This document shows positions 52,895 to 59,492 of a DNA stretch of 59,492 nt, piece by piece. A program made the position numbers and the translations under genes. Positions within the stretch are counted from its first letter, which is position 1. Each line of letters begins with the position of its first letter. The stretch covers positions 1 to 59,492 of the forward strand of contig JAGCWX010000001.1 in NCBI GenBank assembly GCA_017961585.1. The letters are read 5' to 3'. This DNA comes from Elusimicrobiaceae bacterium (lineage in GTDB: Bacteria > Elusimicrobiota > Elusimicrobia > Elusimicrobiales > Elusimicrobiaceae). Under the pieces are notes generated by a model. That model was given only the letters and a program-made list of their open reading frames with translations. It did no database searches and was not told where the DNA came from.

Positions 52895-54439
52895 TCACTT
52901 CAGTAATTTTTGCGCTTCGGTGATGAGCTCTTGCAAATGTTCGGGCGTGCCAAACGTTTCGGCGTAAACTTTCAAAATGTTCTCCGTGCCCGAAGGGCGC
53001 ACCAATATCCACGAGTTTTCCAAATAGATTTTAATGCCGTCCGTGTCGCGCACGCGGGTGACTTTTTCGCCCGCTACTTGGTGCAGGGCGGCAAAGTCGG
53101 CCGCTTTGAGGGCTTTGACGCGGGCTTTGGTTTGCTCGTCGGTAGGGATGTCCACGCGGGTGTATTGCGGGGTGCCATACTTGGCAGTAATTTGCGCGTA
53201 CAACGTGGCAATATCGCCCTCGGTGGCGGCAATTTCCATTAGCAAACACACCGCAAAAATTCCGTCTTTTTCCGTCGTCCAATCGCTGACCGACATGCCG
53301 GCACTTTCTTCCCCGGCCAGCACGTATTTATGGGCCAGTAACCCCGGCACAAAATATTTAAAACCTACATTGACTTCGTCCAAATCCAGGTGGTTGGCTT
53401 GGGCCAAGCGGTCCAACAGCGCGGTGGTGCCCAATGTGCGGCCCAAGGCGGTGGCCCCTTTGATTTTTTGGTGACGGATCAAATAATCGGCCATTACGCA
53501 CAGCGCGTGATTGGGGAGGATCAGCCCGCCCTTTGCGGTGGCGCAACCAAAGCGGTCGGCATCCGGGTCGCTCGCCCCGGCGAAGCCGTACGTGCCCTTT
53601 TCTACATATTCAATTAGCGGCGACATGGGATACTTGGACGACGGGTCCATGCGGATCTTGCCGTCGTGATCAATGGGAATAAAATAAAAAGTGGGGTCCT
53701 GCTGGGTGCTGACAATATCTACGTTTTTAAGCCCGTATTTTTCAATGATAGCTTGATAAAACGGCAAGCTTGAACCGCCCAGCGGATGCACCGCAAATTT
53801 AAACGGCGCGTGAGCAATTTTTTCAAAATCAATATACTTAGCTAGCGCACTAACATAGGGCGTGATGACATCGGCATTTTGAATCAGTCCGCGGGCGCGG
53901 GCTTCTTCCAAGGGAATGGTTTTAATTTGCGCCGGATTGGCCATGAACTCGTTGGCATAAGTTTCAATTTTGGTGGTGAGGGTGCTGTCGGCCGGTCCGC
54001 CGTTAGACGGATTGTATTTAAGCCCCATATCTTGTGGCGGGTTGTGGCTGGCGGTTCCGTTCAAACACGCACACGCGCGGCCACTTAAAATTTCAAACGA
54101 AAAGACCGGCGTGGGGATGGCCATGTCCGGCAGGATAACCGGCAACCCGTTGGCGGCTAATACCTCGGCGCACAGGCGCGCCGTTTCGCGCGACATTAGG
54201 CGCGTATCGCCCCCAACCAAAATAGGCCCGGTAAGGTTTTGTTCTAAATGAAGTTTTGCCACGGCTTGCGCAATGGCTTTGGCATGCAACGCGCTGAACC
54301 CGGCACCCAATGTGCCGCGGTGGCCCGACGTGCCAAACTTAACCGGGACCGGCGTAGCGGAAGGATGAAAAAATTCATTTTTTAATTTCTCTGTGTCTAT
54401 TTTGTTTTTGGTTAGTGTTCCGGCTAATGGGCTAAGCAT
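52895..54439 (-). CDS. pgm: phosphoglucomutase
   Basis: 514 residues of the alpha-D-phosphohexomutase family. KFGTSGHRG near 34-42, the phosphoserine loop TASHNPP, the metal loop DPDADRFG, the sugar loop GEESAG and the C-terminal RPSGTENILKVYAE are all in place. The combination with KYNPSNGGPAD fits the glucose-specific Pgm type. It links glucose-6-phosphate from the PTS to glycogen or cell-wall sugars. Confidence 0.92.
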   Translation of the reverse strand: MLSPLAGTLTKNKIDTEKLKNEFFHPSATPVPVKFGTSGHRGTLGAGFSALHAKAIAQAVAKLHLEQNLTGPILVGGDTRLMSRETARLCAEVLAANGLPVILPDMAIPTPVFSFEILSGRACACLNGTASHNPPQDMGLKYNPSNGGPADSTLTTKIETYANEFMANPAQIKTIPLEEARARGLIQNADVITPYVSALAKYIDFEKIAHAPFKFAVHPLGGSSLPFYQAIIEKYGLKNVDIVSTQQDPTFYFIPIDHDGKIRMDPSSKYPMSPLIEYVEKGTYGFAGASDPDADRFGCATAKGGLILPNHALCVMADYLIRHQKIKGATALGRTLGTTALLDRLAQANHLDLDEVNVGFKYFVPGLLAHKYVLAGEESAGMSVSDWTTEKDGIFAVCLLMEIAATEGDIATLYAQITAKYGTPQYTRVDIPTDEQTKARVKALKAADFAALHQVAGEKVTRVRDTDGIKIYLENSWILVRPSGTENILKVYAETFGTPEHLQELITEAQKLLK

Positions 54440-54530
54440 ATTTTCCCCCGAAAAATAAGTGGAGTTGCGAAGAACTCCTATCTTTTTCTATCATATTATA
54501 TATCTAAATTTTTTGCAAACGGAGAGTATT

Positions 54531-55229
54531 ATGAAAAAACTGATATACTTGCTGGCTGTACTCTTGGCAGCGCCGTTGGCGTATGCCGACAATATGGGCG
54601 ACGACTTCCACGACCATTACGTAAAGGGGAAATCCAATTTAAAAGCGTATAACCAAGATTTAAACGGCTTAGTAGGGATGGTGGATTTTCACACGGGCCG
54701 GGGCGGTTATTTCCCCGCCGTTAACTTGGGGGCCAACGTCAGCGTTTTTAAACCTTCGCACGATAACAACATCTCCAGCGATAGCTATACCGTACTTCCT
54801 TTTTTAATAGCGGAAACTAAAATCCCCGTGCTGGACTTGGGGGTTGTTGCCCGCGGAACCAGCGTGAATGGATACCGCTCTATCGGGGGCGGGCTTACCT
54901 ACCGGATGAATGTGGTGGAAGTGATTAATTTGTCTTTTGGTGCGTTCTACGATAACGGCCGCACCGATTGGTACCGTAACGATCACTACTCTGCTTCGGC
55001 CATTGCGTCTGTGGATGTGCTTTTCTTTACGCCTTACGTGGGTGTGGGGTATGACTACGGCAAAATCAAAACCCACGGCTATGCCGATAACGAATCGGCT
55101 TCCAGCGGTACGCCGCGCGGAATGGTGGGGATCAATTTGCATCCCTTCCCGTTGCTGACCGGGTTTGTGGCATATACCGTTACCAAAGACAGCCACGGCT
55201 TCACCGGCGGTTTAGGCCTTAGCTTCTAA
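54531..55229 (+). CDS. outer-membrane beta-barrel protein
   Basis: 232 residues with a signal peptide ending LAYADN. The mature part has about eight amphipathic strands (VNLGANVSVF, LDLGVVARGTSV, GGGLTYRMNVV, VGVGYDYGKI) and ends with a beta strand and C-terminal Phe (GGLGLSF), the outer-membrane assembly signal. I recognise no specific family. GGAGAG lies before the ATG at 54531. The stop is 1 bp from murB, an odd but clear coupling to cell-wall synthesis. Confidence 0.8.
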   Translation: MKKLIYLLAVLLAAPLAYADNMGDDFHDHYVKGKSNLKAYNQDLNGLVGMVDFHTGRGGYFPAVNLGANVSVFKPSHDNNISSDSYTVLPFLIAETKIPVLDLGVVARGTSVNGYRSIGGGLTYRMNVVEVINLSFGAFYDNGRTDWYRNDHYSASAIASVDVLFFTPYVGVGYDYGKIKTHGYADNESASSGTPRGMVGINLHPFPLLTGFVAYTVTKDSHGFTGGLGLSF

Positions 55230-55230
55230 T

Positions 55231-56133
55231 ATGGATTATAAGCAGGAACTCCAACATTTCTTTGGCGAAAATTGTCTGCTCTGCGAGCCGATGGGTGCGC
55301 ACACTACTTATCGCACCGGCGGCCCGGCGGAAGTGTACGTCTATCCGCAGACCAACGAAGAATGGGAGTTTGTGCTTAAATTGGCCCGCACGCAAAATAT
55401 TCCGCTGCGGGTATTGGGGTTTGGCTCAAACATTTTAGTGGGCAGCCGCGGGATTGGCGGAATTACGTGTTCCACCCGTAAGATGAACCGCATTTTGGTA
55501 GAGCAAGATACTGTGAAAGCCCAAGCCGGTGCCCCCTTGGATAAAGTGTGCGAACTGGCTTGCAAAGCCGGCCTGGCCGGGATGGAAAAGCTTTCCGGCA
55601 TCCCCGGCAGCGTGGGCGGGGCTGTGTTTATGAACGCGGGCGCTTACGGGCAAGAAACGGCCGATTGCTTGGAATATTTTAACATTATTGACTTGGAAGG
55701 CCGCCCGGCCACCCTTACCAAGGAAGACGTCAAATTCAGCTACCGCAAGGCCGAAGGGCTACCGCCGTGTATTATTTTGTCGGCCGGGTTTGCGCTGGAG
55801 CCGGGGGATTTTACGCAGCTTTTGGCGGCGCGCAACCACGTGCAACACAGCCGGGTAGAAAAACAACCGCTGGAATTCCCTTCCGCCGGGAGTGTATTTA
55901 AGCGGCCGGTGGGGGATTATGCCTCGCGCCTGATTGACGAGGCCGGCCTGCGCGGGTTGCGGGTAGGCGGGGCAAAAGTGTCCGAAAAGCACGCCGGGTT
56001 TATTGTTAATTTCAATCACGCCACGCCGGAAGATATCAAAAATTTAATGGATCAAGTGCGCGCAAAAGTGAAGGAAAAATTTGGCGTAGAACTGGAGCTT
56101 GAGCAGATTTTGTGGGGCGGTTTTGAGGCGTAG
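55231..56133 (+). CDS. murB: UDP-N-acetylenolpyruvoylglucosamine reductase
   Basis: 300 residues. FAD-binding blocks LGFGSNILVG and IPGSVGGAVFMNAGAYG are followed by the active Ser in PSAGSVFKRP and EKHAGFIVN. The compact length and lack of the E. coli-type Tyr loop fit type II MurB. It makes UDP-MurNAc, the first committed peptidoglycan precursor. Confidence 0.95.
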   Translation: MDYKQELQHFFGENCLLCEPMGAHTTYRTGGPAEVYVYPQTNEEWEFVLKLARTQNIPLRVLGFGSNILVGSRGIGGITCSTRKMNRILVEQDTVKAQAGAPLDKVCELACKAGLAGMEKLSGIPGSVGGAVFMNAGAYGQETADCLEYFNIIDLEGRPATLTKEDVKFSYRKAEGLPPCIILSAGFALEPGDFTQLLAARNHVQHSRVEKQPLEFPSAGSVFKRPVGDYASRLIDEAGLRGLRVGGAKVSEKHAGFIVNFNHATPEDIKNLMDQVRAKVKEKFGVELELEQILWGGFEA

Positions 56134-56138
56134 CCAAA

Positions 56139-56167
56139 TTGACACGTTTTTCAAATTAAGCTATAAT
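56139..56167 (+). promoter_or_regulatory. consensus promoter of tRNA-Asp
   Basis: TTGACA (56139-56144), 17 bp, TATAAT (56162-56167). It is the only perfect match to the full consensus that I found in the window. Confidence 0.88.
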
Positions 56168-56181
56168 ATATAGGTAGTTAA

Positions 56182-56256
56182 GGAGTCGTGGTGTAGCCTG
56201 GTTAACACGCTGCCCTGTCAAGGCAGAGACCGCGAGTTCGAATCTCGTCGACTCCG
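56182..56256 (+). tRNA. tRNA-Asp (GTC)
   Basis: 75 nt. The acceptor GGAGTCG pairs with CGACTCC, discriminator G. Anticodon stem CTGCC/GGCAG, loop CTGTCAA, anticodon GTC. The CCA is not encoded (GTAA follows), unlike the other three tRNA genes, so it must be added by an enzyme. Confidence 0.95.
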
Positions 56257-56460
56257 TAAAAATTTGAACCCCCTTTATGGGGGTTTTAATTTTTGTGGAG
56301 TATCGAGCAATACCAACTGCTTGGTATTGCGTCGAGATTCGAAAGCCGGACCCTTATGCGAGTTTGAGTGCCGACGGCACGAAAGGCGAGCATGGGGAGG
56401 CGGGGTCGCGAGCGCCGCACGTCAGTAAGGCGACTTGTGACCGAACGTGTCGACTCCGTA
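56248..56460 (+). repeat. tRNA-Asp 3'-end element
   Basis: GTCGACTCCGTA occurs at 56248-56259 (tRNA end) and again at 56449-56460. In between come a terminator (AACCCCC/GGGGGTT, 56267-56287), GGAGTATCGA that mirrors the acceptor, a perfect 10-bp hairpin with CTGC loop (56307-56330), GTCGAGATTCGAA (antisense to the T-arm), and a degenerate form of the core found at 57.6 kb (GTTTGAG and CGAAAGGC). Confidence 0.82.
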
Positions 56461-56622
56461 TTTTAGTTTTGAGTTTATAGCATATATTCCCGTTAGAGTT
56501 TAGCTCCGACGGGGATTTTTTATGAATGACTTTGAGCATGCGCTTTTTGACTGATTTTTGGGAATTGTGGCAAATCTTTTGTTTTTATGCTGACCGGGCT
56601 AGGTAGGAAGTCGCGCAAATGC
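56456..56622 (+). repeat. flanking repeat, copy A
   Basis: 167 bp. It starts at the copied tRNA-Asp end (CCGTATTTTAG), holds a terminator (CCCGTTAGAG with CTCCGACGGG, then T run), a diverged middle, and a conserved end TTTTTATGCTGAC, GGTAGGAAGT, GCGCA. It matches copy B at 58555-58722 in the same orientation. Confidence 0.85.
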
Positions 56623-56669
56623 AAATTAAAATATGTTATAGTAGGACTATATTCCTACAGGAGAAGAAT

Positions 56670-57497
56670 ATGCGTAAACTTTTATTAGTAATTTTTGGAC
56701 TATTAGGTTTTGTGTTTTTAGTTGGGTTTTTTAGCGCAATATTACTAGGTAGAGACCCTGCATTGATAACGGCTACCAAGTATGGAGAAACTAATAGAGT
56801 TTCTCAGCTTATTCAAGAAGGGAATAATCCAGATACCACAGACCGAGATAAATTAACTGCCTTGATTTGGGCAAGTGATAAAGGATACGCAGATATTGTA
56901 AATATTTTACTAGCGGCAGGAGCAGATGTAAATGCAGCGGCAAAAGATGGAGTAACTGCTCTTGGATGTGCAAGTAAATCAGGACATTTAGAAATTGTTA
57001 AAATACTATTAAATGCTGGTTCTAATATAAATACCAAGAACGAAGAGGGAACCTCTCCACTAATGCTTGCTAGTCAGTTTGGGCATTCAGATATTGTAAA
57101 AATATTGCTATCTAAAGGTGCTAATGTAAATGCGCCTGATAACACAAATGATACTTCTTTAATGTGGGCTAGTCTGTTTGGACATTTTGAAATAGTTAAA
57201 CTGCTAATATCAGCAAATGCTAATGTTAATACGGTAGACATAAATGGGGAAACTGCGCTTATGTGGGCTATTGAAGGAATAAACCTTGAACGCGACGCCC
57301 CTCCCGAATTTCTCAAAAGGGCAAATATAAATATGAAAGATAAAAAAAGAAACTATAAAACTGTTGAAATATTATTATCTGCTGGAGCTAATGTAAACGC
57401 CAAAGATAAAGACGGTGACACTGTCCTCAAACGCACTCAAGAAGCTGGAAATGAAGAAATTGTCCAACTTTTAAAATCTTATGGGGCCAAAGAATAA
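56670..57497 (+). CDS. membrane-anchored ankyrin-repeat protein
   Basis: 275 residues. One N-terminal helix (LLVIFGLLGFVFLVGFFSAILL) is followed by seven ankyrin repeats of 33 residues, with motifs such as GVTALGCASKSGHLEIVKIL and LLSAGANVNAKDKDG. The sixth is disrupted by an extra 20 residues near ERDAPPEFLKR. The DNA is visibly richer in A and T than murB next door, which suggests later arrival. The ATG at 56670 has AGGAGAAG before it. Ankyrin proteins bind other proteins, and the partner is unknown. Confidence 0.82.
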   Translation: MRKLLLVIFGLLGFVFLVGFFSAILLGRDPALITATKYGETNRVSQLIQEGNNPDTTDRDKLTALIWASDKGYADIVNILLAAGADVNAAAKDGVTALGCASKSGHLEIVKILLNAGSNINTKNEEGTSPLMLASQFGHSDIVKILLSKGANVNAPDNTNDTSLMWASLFGHFEIVKLLISANANVNTVDINGETALMWAIEGINLERDAPPEFLKRANINMKDKKRNYKTVEILLSAGANVNAKDKDGDTVLKRTQEAGNEEIVQLLKSYGAKE

Positions 57498-57526
57498 GCA
57501 CCTTGCTGCCTAAACTACAAGCTCCG

Positions 57527-57790
57527 TATGAATTTGAAAACCCTGCGCGTAAGCGTGGGGTTTTTAAATTTATAGGAGTAACGAGCTGCATAAACTGCTT
57601 TATGTTGCGTCGAGATTCGAAGCCCACAGCGATGTTTTTGTTTGAGCGTGCGTAAGCCGCGAAAGGCAAAAACCGCGAGGGCAGTTCCGGGCAAAAGCCC
57701 GCAAACCATTGCGGGCGTATCAATAAGCAAGCCGAAGGCTGGAATAATCTCGTAGAGATTTATTCCGTCAGAGAATTTACATCAGAGAAA
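57527..57790 (+). repeat. structured repeat element sharing the 53-bp core
   Basis: It begins CTCCGTATGAATTTG, like a tRNA-Asp 3' end and its flank. A terminator (CCCTGCGC-GTAA-GCGTGGGG), a hairpin with CTGC loop (CATAAA/TTTATG, 57589-57604), GTCGAGATTCGAA, and the core 57627-57679 identical to the tRNA-Val element follow. Then come ATTCCGTCAG and a hairpin GGAATAA/TTATTCC (57741-57766). It fills the gap between the ankyrin gene and the TPR-like gene. Confidence 0.82.
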
Positions 57791-57808
57791 TTCCACCTCT
57801 TAGAATCT

Positions 57809-58387
57809 TTAAATTGAACTCAATTTTTCCAATCTATCTTGTACTTCTTTACATAGCAACATGTAAGTTTCGCGTGTACCATCCCAACAATCTGTAGTAG
57901 TCAAGGCTTTCTTGTAATAATTAACCGCTTGCGCCAAATCTGGTACACTTGCAAATCCCTCTTCGTACATTAACCCCAAATAATAATAATCTTCCAACTC
58001 TAGTTTCCTACCTTTGTAACCATTTTCCAACAATTCCACCAAGTGTAACGCCCCTTCAAAAACTTCTTGCGCTTGCTTGGGATTTTTTCTGAAAAATCCA
58101 GCATCTTCTCCCGCATCATAAGCCGAAATCAACTCATCTAATGCCGCAAGATCATTTTTTAAAACACCCTGCTTATAGAATCGGTCAATATCTTGAATTT
58201 TAGCTTTAGAACCAAACAAAACCGATTTAACAATTCCCAAAAACAACAACGCAAGAAATAAAACAAAAGGAATTGCTAGCCACATACACACACCAATTAT
58301 AACACCCCCTTCTACTCCAAAAGATACTGCACAAGAAAAAATACAAATAACACCTATAATTAAATATATCACTAGAATATTTTTCAT
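57809..58387 (-). CDS. membrane protein with TPR/Sel1-like repeats
   Basis: 192 residues. Two N-terminal helices (NILVIYLIIGVICIFSCAV and IGVCMWLAIPFVLFLALLFLG region) are followed by a cytoplasmic part with one or two Sel1-like units (LEDYYYLGLMYEEGFASVPDLAQAVNYYKKAL). I know no close family. The AT-rich base make-up and place between repeats mark it as accessory. Confidence 0.68.
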   Translation of the reverse strand: MKNILVIYLIIGVICIFSCAVSFGVEGGVIIGVCMWLAIPFVLFLALLFLGIVKSVLFGSKAKIQDIDRFYKQGVLKNDLAALDELISAYDAGEDAGFFRKNPKQAQEVFEGALHLVELLENGYKGRKLELEDYYYLGLMYEEGFASVPDLAQAVNYYKKALTTTDCWDGTRETYMLLCKEVQDRLEKLSSI

Positions 58388-58554
58388 ATCATTTTTTCAC
58401 CATTTTATTTCAAATATTCTAGATATATTTGACGGGATTGGCAAGTACTTTATTTAGAAATGAATTCATACTTGAGCATGATATTTGGCCAAAGAATCTC
58501 TCTATAACATTCCTTGTTTGAAAAATCAGCATAGTGCTAGGGAAACTAAAAGCA

Positions 58555-58722
58555 CCGTATTTTAGTTTTTGATTATTAGCATAAATCCCCGTTAGAGTTT
58601 GGCTCCGACGGGGATTTTTTTGTGCGCCACTGATAGTAGGGGAATTTTGGCGGGTTTTCGTGCTTTTTGGTAAATATTCTCTTTTTATGCTGACGGGACT
58701 GGGTAGGAAGTGGCGCAGATGC
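58555..58722 (+). repeat. flanking repeat, copy B
   Basis: 168 bp, matching copy A at 56456-56622. Both terminator arms (CCCCGTTAGAG and CTCCGACGGGG) and the last 40 bp are strongly alike, while the middle has diverged. The 167 bp before it (58388-58554) are AT-rich with nothing recognisable beyond the likely promoter region of the TPR-like gene. Confidence 0.85.
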
Positions 58723-58861
58723 TCATAAATTCACACGTTACCGCCTATAACGACTCAGAAGTCAAGTTAATATTTGATACTTGCTGTCATAAACGAACAA
58801 ATTTTGAATTTTTCCTACAAAATTTGTTGTATGTTTTAAAAACGAATCTACCTTGTAAAAG

Positions 58862-59492
58862 CTATTTAGAGATGGCCAATTCTTGCGCTTTTTTCATATC
58901 AGCTTGCGCTCCGGCTAGATCACCCAAGGATTGTTTGGCTTGTGCACGAAATTGGTAGGCCTTAGAACGCAGTTTAGGGTTGGTACTTAATTCAATAAAC
59001 TTCGTATAGTCGGAAATAGCTCCAGTATAATCTTTTAATTCCATTCTGGAAGATCCCCTAGTATAGTAAGCAGGAACAACGGTTGGATCTAATTCCAGTA
59101 CTCGCGTATCATCCGCAACAGCAGCTCTATATTGTTGCATAGAATTATAACATCCACTACGGTGTGCATATGCCAACACCTCTGTAGGATTTAATTCAAT
59201 CGCGCGGGTAAAATCTTTGATTGCACCTTTACAATCTTTTAGATCTTCTTTGATAAATCCGCGATTTAAATAAACTTCCGCATCAGCTTCCGGGTCTAAT
59301 TCAATGGCTTTATTGATATCTGCCAATGCTTCTCTGTGGCGTTTCATTTCATTTTTTAGTAAGGCACGGGCAAACCAATGACCACCGCCATTAGGTTCCA
59401 ATTCAATGGCACGGTTTACGTCTTCCTCGGCACCTTGATAGTCGCCCAACTCCATTTTGGCACCGCCACGATAGCTATATAAAAGTGCATAA
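58862..59492 (-). CDS. TPR-repeat protein, 5' end outside window
   Basis: The frame is open to the right edge (codons before the ATG at 59455 read YALLYSYRGGAK and fit a TPR helix), so the gene continues beyond the window. At least 210 residues form five to six tetratricopeptide repeats of 34 residues, with motifs such as GDYQGAEEDVNRAIELEP, CKGAIKDFTRAIELNP and KDYTGAISDYTKFIEL. TPR proteins are scaffolds. No other domain is visible. The 139 bp between repeat copy B and its stop hold nothing I can support. Confidence 0.8.
   Translation of the reverse strand, partial: YALLYSYRGGAKMELGDYQGAEEDVNRAIELEPNGGGHWFARALLKNEMKRHREALADINKAIELDPEADAEVYLNRGFIKEDLKDCKGAIKDFTRAIELNPTEVLAYAHRSGCYNSMQQYRAAVADDTRVLELDPTVVPAYYTRGSSRMELKDYTGAISDYTKFIELSTNPKLRSKAYQFRAQAKQSLGDLAGAQADMKKAQELAISK

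Noticed and set aside
58710-58958. 82-codon plus-strand frame
   Set aside because: It starts inside repeat B, overlaps the TPR gene on the other strand and has no recognisable features.

Overview
The window reads as a chromosome segment of a diderm, host-gut-type bacterium, most likely of the phylum Elusimicrobiota. The diderm state is shown by lnt, lipobox and signal-peptide proteins and two outer-membrane barrels. The assignment rests mainly on the pilin-like protein, whose N-terminal helix matches the numerous pilins I recall from Elusimicrobium. The phylum is inference from memory, not a computed result. Genes are dense, often overlap by 1-14 bp, and form long operons. There is no transposase, integrase, phage gene or CRISPR array.

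Layout. 1-5.9 kb: the end of a large MFS-like membrane protein cut by the left edge, a PHP phosphoesterase, a NifU-type Fe-S scaffold and three small exported proteins. 5.9-13.9 kb: a plus-strand operon secA, Cys-rich exported protein, lnt, prfB, hemW, CofE-like ligase, mscL. 14-24.5 kb: a GDPD gene, then a minus-strand operon hpf, hprK, rapZ, mannose-family EIIA/B/C/D, ptsH, ptsI, lepA, folD, lipoprotein. This joins a complete sugar PTS to HPr-Ser46 kinase control. 24.5-30.2 kb: a pilin-like gene under a promoter with a 10-G spacer, a small repeat protein, smc and a phosphodiesterase. 30.3-43.5 kb: tRNA-Ala, nfo, threonine aldolase, rmuC, a Chlamydia-like arginine/agmatine system (aaxA-aaxB-aaxC), tRNA-Val, a Cys-rich YD-type repeat protein, flavodoxin, Nudix and dnaE. 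43.7-56.1 kb: exported, nuclease and lipid-kinase genes, alaS, tRNA-His, an orphan Cache sensor with sdaA, two MntP-type genes, pgm, an outer-membrane protein and murB. 56.1-59.5 kb: tRNA-Asp followed by an AT-richer accessory stretch of ankyrin and TPR-type genes between repeats.

The most unusual layer is non-coding. At four places (tRNA-Ala, tRNA-Val, dnaE, tRNA-Asp) the 3' end of a gene is copied about 100-200 bp downstream, and the DNA between is full of hairpins. A 53-bp core is identical between the tRNA-Val element and an element near 57.6 kb. A hairpin with a CTGC loop keeps its pairing while its stem changes. A pair of 167/168-bp repeats brackets the ankyrin cassette after tRNA-Asp. 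Together these look like a family of small structured repeats that attach to gene 3' ends, with tRNA-Asp as an accessory-gene hot spot.

Two regulatory signals also stand out. One is a possible phase-variable promoter for the pilin gene. The other is a set of genes whose -10 box ends exactly six bases before the ATG, which predicts leaderless mRNAs.
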